64,000 nucleotides of DNA, taken from positions 26,305 through 90,304 of the forward strand of contig JAVMKJ010000120.1 in the NCBI GenBank assembly GCA_031732855.1. Reading direction: 5' to 3'. This document shows, one piece after another, positions 57,909 through 64,000 of this stretch (position 1 is its first letter; every line of letters starts with the position of its first letter). The stretch comes from JAVMKJ01 sp031732855 (lineage in GTDB: Bacteria > Pseudomonadota > Gammaproteobacteria > Competibacterales > Competibacteraceae). A program made the position numbers and the translations under genes. The notes under the pieces were generated by a model. That model saw nothing but the letters and a program-made list of their open reading frames with translations, was not told where the DNA came from and made no database searches.

Positions 57909-60180
57909 GGTAATCCCCAATCCCCAATCCCCCGCCAGTTCCCAGTCCAATTGTTACCCGACTCACTTCCAGAATCTCCTCCAACGGAATGGGTGCCGGG
58001 CCGCCCTGCTCGATGGCCCGCACGAAGGCCGCCGCGCACCCTGTTTGGCCCTTGTCCTGCCGCCACAGGTTCAGCCTTTTAAAACCCGGCCAGCCGTAAC
58101 CGGTCAGCCGGCGAAAGTTGTCGAGTTGCAGCACCCGGCCGGCGGCGAACACCTCCAGCCGTTCCTTGGGAAAAGCCTTGCTGCCGTTGGCGAGGTAATG
58201 CACCGCGCCGATGGAGCCGTCGGCGAAAGCCAGGCCGATGGACGCTGTGTCGCCCGTCGGGCTATCCAGGGCCAGCCGATGCCAATCCGCGATCGGCGCG
58301 CCAGCCAGAAAGCGTAGCAGGTCGATAAAATGGCAGGCTTCGCCGATGATCCGGCCACCGCCCACCTCCCGATCCTGAGTCCAGTGCTCGGCGGGAATGG
58401 CCCCGGCGTTCACCGTCATGATGAAACTCTTGGGTTCGCTAACGGTGTCCAGCAGTTGCTTGATTTTCACCACCTGCGGGGCGAAGCGACGGTTGAAGCC
58501 CACCATGAGAAGGCGAAAGGCGAAAGGCGAAAGGCGAAAGGGAGGCAGTGGACTGCCTCCCCCCTGGTGGGGGAGATTCGGGGTGGGGGGGCTGACTTTC
58601 CCATACTCCTGCGCGATCTCCGCCAGCTCTTCCAGGGTCAGGCACAGCGGCTTTTCAACAAACACGTGCTTGCCGGCTTGCAGCGCCTGGAGGACATAGC
58701 GGGCGTGGCTGTCGTGGCGGGTGGTGATGACCACGGCGGCGACGTCGGGATCGGCGAAGACTGCGTCGGGATCGGTGGTGGTCGCCGCGAAGCCGAACTT
58801 GCACCCGGCGTGCAAGCCGCTCACCCCGCCGTTGCAAGCGACCGTTCGCAGCCGCGCGCCCGCCGCCTTAAAGGCGGGAATCAACACTCCGGTCGCGTAG
58901 TTGCCGGCGCCGATGAAGCTGACGGCGGGTGGACCGACCCTGTCCCTCAAAGAAGGAGTAGGTCCCCTGTCTCCGATCCTTTCCTCCCCGTCCTCTCCAA
59001 CCTGTAACCTTTGGCCTTGCGCCCTTAGCCTGACCGTCCGCCGCCGCAGGATCGCTTCCGGTTGTTCCGCAAGGGTCGGATAGCGCAGCAGAATCCCCAG
59101 CGACGGCCCGGCCCCGCCCACCAGTGCGTAAGCCTGTTCGGCCTCGGCGATGGCGAAGCGGTGCGAAATCAGCGGCTTCACGTCCAGCCGGCCTTCGGCC
59201 AGCAGGTCCAGCATCGCTTCGAAGTTGCGCTGCTCGGTCCAGCGCACGAAACCCACCGGATAATCAAGGCCCTGCTCTTCGTAGCGGGGATCGTAGCGCC
59301 CCGGCCCGTAGGAGCAGGACACCTGGAAGGTCAGTTCCTTTTCGTAGAAGTCGGCGCGCGACAATTCCAGCCCCGTGACGCCCACCAGCACGATCCGCCC
59401 ACGCTGGCGGCACATCCGCGCGGCCTGGTGGACCGGTTCGTTGCTCCGGGTCGAGGCGGTGATCAGGACCGCGTCCACCCCGCGCCCGCGTGAAAAGGCG
59501 TGCGCAGCGGCCAGGGGATCGGGGTCCGCCACCAAATCCACGACCTCGGCGCCGAATTGCCGGGCCAGGGCCAGTTTGGCGGGGTCGAAATCCAGCCCCA
59601 GCACCCGGCACCCCTGGGCGCGCAGCAGTTGCACCGCCATCAGCCCGATCAGGCCCAGCCCGGTGACGACCACGGCCTCGCCCAGCGTCGGTCCGACCAA
59701 GCGGATGCCTTGCAAAGCAATCGCGCCGAGCACCGTGAACGCCGCATCTTCGTCTGGCACGGCGTCGGGTACCCTGGCGCACAGGTTGACCGGGACGCCG
59801 ACCACTTCGGCGTGCTTGCCGTTGCTGACCACCCGGTCGCCGGGCGCGAACCCGGTGACGCCCGGCCCGGTCTCCAGCACCACGCCGATGTTGCAATAGC
59901 CCAGCGGTAGTGGTTGGTCGAGTTTGTTGAACACCGTCTCGACCGTGGGCAGCAGGCCGTCGGTTTTGATCTTCTCCAGCACCATCCGCACCTTGTCGGG
60001 TTGCTGGCGGGCTTTCTCGATCCAGCCGGCCTTGCCGAATTCGACCAGCATCCGTTCGGTGCCGGCGGAAACCAGGGTGTGAGTGGACCGGATCAGCAGT
60101 TGGCCGCGCTGGACGGCGGGACAGGGTACGTCGGCGATTTCGGTGGCGCCGGTTTTGAGGGATTGGAGGATTTGTTTCAT
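57898..60180 (-). CDS. Bi-domain oxidoreductase: zinc-type dehydrogenase fused to Gfo/Idh/MocA dehydrogenase
   Basis: The protein is 760 residues from the ATG at 60180. Residues 1-360 are a medium-chain dehydrogenase without the usual catalytic zinc cysteines (MKQILQSLKTGATEIADVPC, STHTLVSAGTERMLVEFGKA, VVVTGLGLIGLMAVQLLRAQG). Residues about 420-760 are Gfo/Idh/MocA (VSFIGAGNYATGVLIPAFKA, VFVEKPLCLTLEELAEI, GGGRIIGEACHFIDLLRFLA). The linker (TVRLRAQGQRLQVGEDGEER) and an insert after EYGK (PPTPNLPHQGGGSPL, then RLSPFAFRL) are encoded by dispersed repeats in frame. Such fusions usually sit with heparinase-like genes in exopolysaccharide clusters and act on sugar nucleotides. Confidence 0.92.
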   Translation of the reverse strand: MKQILQSLKTGATEIADVPCPAVQRGQLLIRSTHTLVSAGTERMLVEFGKAGWIEKARQQPDKVRMVLEKIKTDGLLPTVETVFNKLDQPLPLGYCNIGVVLETGPGVTGFAPGDRVVSNGKHAEVVGVPVNLCARVPDAVPDEDAAFTVLGAIALQGIRLVGPTLGEAVVVTGLGLIGLMAVQLLRAQGCRVLGLDFDPAKLALARQFGAEVVDLVADPDPLAAAHAFSRGRGVDAVLITASTRSNEPVHQAARMCRQRGRIVLVGVTGLELSRADFYEKELTFQVSCSYGPGRYDPRYEEQGLDYPVGFVRWTEQRNFEAMLDLLAEGRLDVKPLISHRFAIAEAEQAYALVGGAGPSLGILLRYPTLAEQPEAILRRRTVRLRAQGQRLQVGEDGEERIGDRGPTPSLRDRVGPPAVSFIGAGNYATGVLIPAFKAAGARLRTVACNGGVSGLHAGCKFGFAATTTDPDAVFADPDVAAVVITTRHDSHARYVLQALQAGKHVFVEKPLCLTLEELAEIAQEYGKVSPPTPNLPHQGGGSPLPPFRLSPFAFRLLMVGFNRRFAPQVVKIKQLLDTVSEPKSFIMTVNAGAIPAEHWTQDREVGGGRIIGEACHFIDLLRFLAGAPIADWHRLALDSPTGDTASIGLAFADGSIGAVHYLANGSKAFPKERLEVFAAGRVLQLDNFRRLTGYGWPGFKRLNLWRQDKGQTGCAAAFVRAIEQGGPAPIPLEEILEVSRVTIGLGTGGGLGIGDYHAR
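58500..58600. repeat. Dispersed repeats translated in the dehydrogenase gene
   Basis: AAGGCGAAAGGCGAAAGGCG is of the tandem family at 55703. It is followed by CCCCCTGGTGGGGGAGATTC of the hairpin family. The block interrupts a normally continuous Gfo/Idh/MocA domain between EYGK and LLMVGFNRRFAPQV without shifting the frame. Confidence 0.75.
58925..59045. repeat. Dispersed repeat block translated in the dehydrogenase linker
   Basis: CAACCTGTAACCTTTGGCCT followed by TGCGCCCTTAGCC and the preceding TCCCTCAAAGAAGGAGTAGG are repeat-type sequence. They encode the hydrophilic linker between the two enzyme domains. Confidence 0.6.
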
Positions 60181-60257
60181 GGTGGGTTGCAGCCCAAGGA
60201 TCCTGAGTAAATCGAAAGAGTAGACGCAAGCTCTAATAACCTGCAACCGCCTTGGGC

Positions 60258-60300
60258 TTTTCGCCTTTCACCTTTCACCTTTCGCCTTTCGCTTTTGGCC
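60258..60300. repeat. CCTTTCACCTTT-type repeat
   Basis: TTCGCCTTTCACCTTTCACC followed by TTTCGCCTTTCGCTTTTGGC is the inverse orientation of the array at 55703. It fills the space between the antitoxin gene end and the dehydrogenase promoter region. Confidence 0.8.
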
Positions 60301-60522
60301 TCAGTCCGCCTCGTTCGCTTTATGCAACAGGGCAAGGCCACGTTCCGTTTGGCCTCGACCCTGCTCGGCGCGCAGTCGAAAGCGGGTTTCGGCGTCGAAT
60401 TCGGTCAGCAGCAGCGTGGCGGCCTCGTCCAGTAACCGGTTAATGCTGACGCCCCGTTGCTGGGCCAGGGCTTTAAGGCGGCGATGTTTATCTTGGGGGA
60501 GTCGCAGGGTGAGGGCGGTCAT
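60301..60522 (-). CDS. Ribbon-helix-helix type antitoxin
   Basis: This 73-residue protein has MTALTLRLPQDKHRRLKALA followed by QQRGVSINRLLDEAATLLL, the beta-strand and two helices of an Arc/CopG-like DNA-binding domain. The C-terminal tail is charged and is expected to block the toxin. The ATG overlaps the stop of the PIN gene (4 bases), so toxin and antitoxin are coupled in toxin-first order. It would autorepress the pair. Confidence 0.85.
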   Translation of the reverse strand: MTALTLRLPQDKHRRLKALAQQRGVSINRLLDEAATLLLTEFDAETRFRLRAEQGRGQTERGLALLHKANEAD

Positions 60523-60941
60523 GGCGGGTTCTCCTGCAAAAAGGCTTCTGGCGAAATCACGGACAGGGACGGGAATTTCAGTTCCATGCGCGCGACGTCG
60601 CGCAGGTTGCGGGTCACGATGGCGCGGGCGGCGCCGGCGATGGCGAGTTCGACCAGGTGATTATCGGCTTCGTCCGGCAAATTGGGGCGCCAGCCGTAGT
60701 AAATGCGGGTCCATCGGCAGACGGACAGGAAGATATCCAGGAGTTCGTCACGCTCGGCGCGAGTCAGGCGACATCCCGCGAATAGGGCGTCCCGTCCCAA
60801 TACATCTTCGTATTCGGCCAGGAGCGCGGTTCCCATCAACGGCGTATGGCGACCTTGCAGACAGGTGGCGATGACGGCGTTCGATGCGCCGAGACCCATG
60901 CAGGCGCCGATGAACACGTTGGTGTCGATCACGATGATCAT
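60519..60941 (-). CDS. PIN-domain toxin (COG1569 type)
   Basis: The 140-residue protein has IIVIDTNVFIGACMG with the first Asp, LLAEYEDVLGRDALF with Glu, LPDEADNHLVELAIAGAARAIV with the Asp pair, and TRNLRDVARMELKFPSLSVISPEAFL at the end. It matches the PIN family called putative toxin-antitoxin system toxin component. These are metal-dependent RNases. The partner is the RHH protein downstream. Confidence 0.92.
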   Translation of the reverse strand: MIIVIDTNVFIGACMGLGASNAVIATCLQGRHTPLMGTALLAEYEDVLGRDALFAGCRLTRAERDELLDIFLSVCRWTRIYYGWRPNLPDEADNHLVELAIAGAARAIVTRNLRDVARMELKFPSLSVISPEAFLQENPP

Positions 60942-61027
60942 CGGGTGATGGTAGCGTCAGCGCCACCATTCAAGCAACCGGTTTCACCTTTAACCTTTCC
61001 GCAACGCCCTCACCCGCAACACCCAGG

Positions 61028-61833
61028 CTACTTGACCGCCGTGATCAGCATGAACAGGCCGTTGTTGGGGAAGAATTGCCGAATCAGCCAGCGCGGCCAG
61101 ATCTTCTTCGCCATGCTCAGCAGCACACCGCGATGGCGCTGGCCGGCTGCGGAAGTCAGCAAATCGCCATGGGTGAGAACCGTGGTGATCTGGCAATGCG
61201 TGAAGCGGGCGCAAAGTTGGCGGGCTTCGGCGACGCTGTAAGCCTTGGTGCCGGGACTTTCGAGATGATGGGCATAGATATCGTCCCAGGAGCGCCAGGG
61301 TCGCCCGGCCAGCAATCCGTAGCGCAGCCAGAGCATGAAGCCGATGATGCTGTGCTTGTGGTAGATCATCAGTTTCGCCCCCCCCCACGTTTCAGCACTC
61401 GCCAGACTTCGGCGAAGGCTCGCGACGTGTCAGGGCTGTGATGCAACACCCCCCAGGCATACACCTGGTCGAAAAACTCATCGGGAAAGTCCAGGTGTTC
61501 CGCATCGCCCACCGCCAAGTGAGACGTCAGGCCGAAAGCCGCCAGTCGCCGCCGGGTATGCTCGATGGCGCGCCCGGTGAGGTCGATACCCCATAGATCG
61601 GCACCGGCCTCGGCGAATTGCTGATGATCCGCCCCCAACCCCACGCCAATCTCCAGGACGCGCAATCCCCGGGTTTCCTCAAACCGGGCAAAATCCCGGA
61701 TATAGGGTTCGAGGGCATAGCGCGTCCGCGCTTGCGCCGCGTAGCTCGCTTTCTCCGTGTCGGCCAGATAGAGATCCTCGCCGCAAGCGGCCTGGTTCCA
61801 GAATTCACGGACGGCTTGTTTTGTTTCGTTCAC
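61028..61833 (-). pseudogene. Class I SAM methyltransferase interrupted by a frameshift
   Basis: From the GTG at 61833 the frame reads VNETKQAVREFWNQAACGED, LRVLEIGVGLGADHQQFAEA, GIDLTGRAIEHTRRRLA and WGVLHHSPDTSRAFAEVWRVL. It breaks at a run of nine C (61378-61386 on the plus strand). The rest continues in another frame from MIYHKHSIIGFMLWLRYGLL to the stop at 61028, the usual end of this methyltransferase group. A ten-base run, or a seven-base run, would restore one protein of about 268 residues. It may be a sequencing error rather than true decay. The start overlaps the stop of asnB (GTGA). Confidence 0.85.
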
Positions 61834-63686
61834 GCGGGAGCTCCGGCGGAAGGTTGATCGATAAACCGCCTGGCCCACAGCTCCATGGTCAGCACCGCCC
61901 ATTGCAGCATATACAGATCGTCGTGGCCGGCTTGGCTGCGGGCGCGGGCGTCTTGCAGGGCGGCATAGCGCAGCCATTTGCGGTAGGGCGCGCCGAAACC
62001 GGCCTTGGGGCGGTCGATGATCGAATCCGGCACCAGGCCCCGCGCCGCTTCCCGCAGCAGCACCTTGGTCTTGCGTCCCAGCAGCCAGGCGTAGGGATAC
62101 CGGGTGACCGTGTCGACCAGCTCCAGATCCAGCAGCGGCACCCGCGCCTCGACGCCCACCGCCATGCTCATCTTGTCGGTATAGTTGAGGTTGTGGTTGG
62201 GCAGGTAGATGGCGAGGTCGCGTTCCTGCACGGCGGCCAGGCCGTTCGAGCCGGTGGCGGCGATATGGCGCTGGCAGTCGTCGCGGAAGGTTTCGGCGCG
62301 CAGGGCGTCCCGCGCCGCCGGCGACCAGATCCGGCTGATTTCGGCCTGCGGGGTGTTGGCGCAGAGGTCGAGAAAGCGGGTGACGGCGGGTTCGGCCAGT
62401 TCGGTCAGCACCCGCCGCACCCGCCGGAGACTGGCCCCGAACCGGCCTTCCCGCGCGCCGGGGAGCTGGGCCGCCAGACGAGCGATCAGCCGGCGCGGGG
62501 CGAGCGGCCAGCGGTCCAGGCCCGCCGTGGCATGGAACACCTGATAACGGGGATAGCCGCAGAACAGCTCGTCGCCGCCCTGTCCGGACAGCAATACCTT
62601 GACGCCGTGTTGGCGGGCGAGCTGACAGATCAGGTAGCAGGCGATGGCGGCGGGATCGGCCAACGGTTCGTCGAGGTGGGCGATCAGTCGGGGCCAAAGC
62701 TCGGTGAGTTGGGGTCGCAGGTCGATCTCATGGAGCGGCAGGCCGAGTCGCCGGGCCAGGGCGCGGGCGTGGGGCAGGTCTTCGGCGGCGCGGTCGAGAC
62801 GATTGTCGGCTGGTGGATAGGTGACGGTGAAGCATTCGAGGCCGGCGCCGGCCTCCCGCGCGGCCAGGGCGGCGAGCAGGCTGCTGTCCAGCCCGCCGCT
62901 GAGCAACAGGCCGACCGGCACGTCGGCCACCCTTTGCCGTCGGGTGGCGGCTTGCAGGTGCTGGCGCAGGTCGTTCAGCGCGCTCCGCCGGTCCGGGAGC
63001 GGTTCCCGATCGAACGGAGCGCGCCAGTACCGCTGGAGATCGAGCGGCCGGCCAGCCCGCCAGCGCAACCAGCACCCAGGCGGCAGGCGCTTGACCGCTT
63101 TGAAGGCGGTGCGGTCGCCGGCGGCGTGGCAATAGGCGAGATGCTGTTGCAGGGCGCTGAAGTCGGGTTCGCGGGAAAGCTGGGGGTGTTGCAACAGCGC
63201 CTTGATTTCGCTGGCGAACAACAGGGCGCCGGGGGCGGGTTCGGCGTAGTACAGCGGCTTGACGCCGAGCGGGTCGCGGGCCAGCCACAGGTCCCGTTCC
63301 CGCCGGTCCCACAGGGCGAAGGCGAAGATGCCGTTGAGCCGTTCGGTGAAGGCGATGCCGTACTCCATCAGGCCGTGCAGCAGCACTTCGGTGTCGCCGG
63401 TGGAGGTGAAGCGGTGGCCTTTGGCGATCAGGTCCTGGCGCAGGTCGGGGAAGTTGTAGATTTCGCCGTTGAAGACCAGCACGTAGCGCCCGTCCGGGGA
63501 ATGCATCGGCTGGGCGGCGGCGGGGGTGAGATCGAGAATGGCGAGGCGACCATGGCCGAGAGCGATGGCGGCGGTGGGGTCTTCGAACACGCCCTGCCCG
63601 TCCGGGCCGCGATGGGCCTGGGCGGCGTTCATGCGCGCGGCCAGTCCGGGAAGGAACGGACCGGCGTATCCGGCAATACCGCACAT
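61830..63686 (-). CDS. asnB: Asparagine synthase (glutamine-hydrolysing)
   Basis: The 618-residue protein starts MCGIAGYAG with the nucleophile Cys2. The glutaminase domain has AHRGPDGQG, GHGRLAILDLTPAAAQPM, VFNGEIYNFPDLR, STGDTEVLLHGLMEYG and RDPLGVKPLYYA. The synthetase domain has the PP-loop VGLLLSGGLDSSLLAALA, LLSGQGGDELFCGYPRYQ and YTDKMSMAVGVEARVPLLD. In exopolysaccharide loci such enzymes often amidate sugars rather than aspartate; which applies here is unknown. It is coupled to the methyltransferase gene. Confidence 0.94.
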   Translation of the reverse strand: MCGIAGYAGPFLPGLAARMNAAQAHRGPDGQGVFEDPTAAIALGHGRLAILDLTPAAAQPMHSPDGRYVLVFNGEIYNFPDLRQDLIAKGHRFTSTGDTEVLLHGLMEYGIAFTERLNGIFAFALWDRRERDLWLARDPLGVKPLYYAEPAPGALLFASEIKALLQHPQLSREPDFSALQQHLAYCHAAGDRTAFKAVKRLPPGCWLRWRAGRPLDLQRYWRAPFDREPLPDRRSALNDLRQHLQAATRRQRVADVPVGLLLSGGLDSSLLAALAAREAGAGLECFTVTYPPADNRLDRAAEDLPHARALARRLGLPLHEIDLRPQLTELWPRLIAHLDEPLADPAAIACYLICQLARQHGVKVLLSGQGGDELFCGYPRYQVFHATAGLDRWPLAPRRLIARLAAQLPGAREGRFGASLRRVRRVLTELAEPAVTRFLDLCANTPQAEISRIWSPAARDALRAETFRDDCQRHIAATGSNGLAAVQERDLAIYLPNHNLNYTDKMSMAVGVEARVPLLDLELVDTVTRYPYAWLLGRKTKVLLREAARGLVPDSIIDRPKAGFGAPYRKWLRYAALQDARARSQAGHDDLYMLQWAVLTMELWARRFIDQPSAGAPA

Positions 63687-63689
63687 CAG

Positions 63690-64000
63690 TCAAGCCGCAT
63701 CGGTAGCGTCCGGGCGCCGTTCTTCCCCAGCCGCCGCATTCAGCCGCGCCAGCCAGGCGGTTGCATCGGCGCAGTCCAGCAGATCCTCGCCCAAGTCCTC
63801 GAACACCGTCGGTTGTTCGATCCGCTCCAAAACCGGGGCGCTGCGATCGGCCATGGCCTCGCCAAAGCGGCGGCGAACGAGCCGCAGGAGCAGACGCCGT
63901 TCCGAATGCAAGCCTTCCTGCCGGCCTTCCTGCCGGCCTTCCTGTCGGCCTTCCTGCCGGCCTTCCTGCCGGCCTTCCTGCCGGGAATAGTGCAACATGC
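63690..64000 (-). CDS. C-terminal part of an Rpn/PD-(D/E)XK-type nuclease family protein (DUF4351 end)
   Basis: The frame is open at the window edge, and the readable 102 residues are probably only the C-terminus. They begin with MLHYS and six RQEG units, then LHSERRLLLRLVRRRFG and LEDLLDCADATAWL-like helices. The RxEG repeat followed by a short helical DUF4351-like domain is common at the end of transposase-like Rpn/YhgA nucleases. The catalytic part would lie to the right. Confidence 0.6.
   Translation of the reverse strand, partial: MLHYSRQEGRQEGRQEGRQEGRQEGRQEGLHSERRLLLRLVRRRFGEAMADRSAPVLERIEQPTVFEDLGEDLLDCADATAWLARLNAAAGEERRPDATDAA
63914..63985. repeat. Six 12-bp tandem repeats in the edge gene
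   Basis: CCTTCCTGCCGG is repeated six times, with one unit carrying T for C. Each unit encodes RQEG. Copy changes would keep the frame. Confidence 0.9.

Noticed and set aside
60519..60941. Complete VapBC pair of the usual antitoxin-first type
   Set aside because: The order is toxin first and the antitoxin is RHH rather than AbrB-like, so it was not named vapBC.
1..64000. tRNA or rRNA genes
   Set aside because: No cloverleaf with the expected T-loop and CCA region, and no rRNA-like conserved stretch, was noticed by eye; a dedicated search was not possible.

Overview
The window is high-GC DNA from a Gram-negative bacterium. Lipoproteins, a Wza/Wzc-type capsule export system, a Blc lipocalin and cobalamin, CysD and CysN/CysC proteins of gammaproteobacterial type suggest a gammaproteobacterium. 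The many dispersed palindromic repeats, the AAA-ATPase/PD-(D/E)XK and Uma2 nuclease families and the exopolysaccharide locus would fit a Competibacter-like lineage. That placement is an inference and is not proven here. The sequence is draft quality: it has one 100-N gap (55787-55886), one homopolymer frameshift and open genes at both edges.

Layout. 1-2.1 kb: the open end of a large polytopic membrane protein with three VanZ-like repeats. 2.3-6.8 kb: cobalamin genes (cobA, threonine-phosphate decarboxylase, cbiB, divergent cobQ). 6.8-9.4 kb: an AAA-ATPase/PD-(D/E)XK protein and an L,D-transpeptidase. 9.4-10.2 kb: cobO bracketed by 51-bp inverted repeats. 10.2-12.9 kb: vitamin B6 genes pdxT-pdxS and a divergent PdxA-family gene. 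12.9-15.9 kb: the cobalt ECF transporter cbiMNQO behind a cobalamin riboswitch. 16.2-20.5 kb: a three-gene two-component module. 20.7-29.1 kb: aqpZ, then a second cobalamin block (cbiX, cbiC, cbiET, cbiL, cbiG), a MITE-like palindromic element, an esterase and NmrA-like pair, and cbiH. 29.1-34.4 kb: a mobile and decay zone with an Uma2 remnant, a complete IS1634-like element with target duplication, namZ, an intact Uma2 gene and a lipocalin. 34.6-40.1 kb: an ABC transporter, an eight-helix membrane protein, a TlpA thioredoxin and two NosL proteins, tightly packed and running directly into cbiF. 40.2-43.8 kb: a YdcF protein and the sulfate activation enzymes cysD-cysNC. 44.1-63.7 kb: an exopolysaccharide locus on the minus strand (cysteine protease, Wzy/WaaL-like polymerase, FecR-like, TPR, J-domain protein, Wzc, Wza, CpsB phosphatase, glycosyltransferase, heparinase-like, wecB remnant, double-domain dehydrogenase, a toxin-antitoxin pair, methyltransferase, asparagine synthase). 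63.7-64 kb: the end of a nuclease-family gene.

How it works together. Early cobalt insertion is implied by CbiX, CbiL, CbiH, CbiF, CbiG, CbiET and CbiC, that is, the anaerobic-type B12 route. CbiMNQO supplies cobalt under riboswitch control, and CobQ, CbiB, CobD and CobO finish the corrin side. CbiD, CbiJ/CobK, CbiA and the lower-ligand genes are not in the window. The exopolysaccharide locus has a complete export and tyrosine-phosphorylation core.

The most striking feature is the spread of short dispersed repeats. They sit between genes but also inside them in frame (VanZ gene, heparinase gene, dehydrogenase gene). Several appear to have supplied the start codon, Shine-Dalgarno sequence or signal peptide of the downstream gene (TlpA, CbiL, CobO, second NosL, the cysteine protease). 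The best candidate for an undescribed functional system is the ABC/CxxC-membrane-protein/TlpA/NosL/NosL block.
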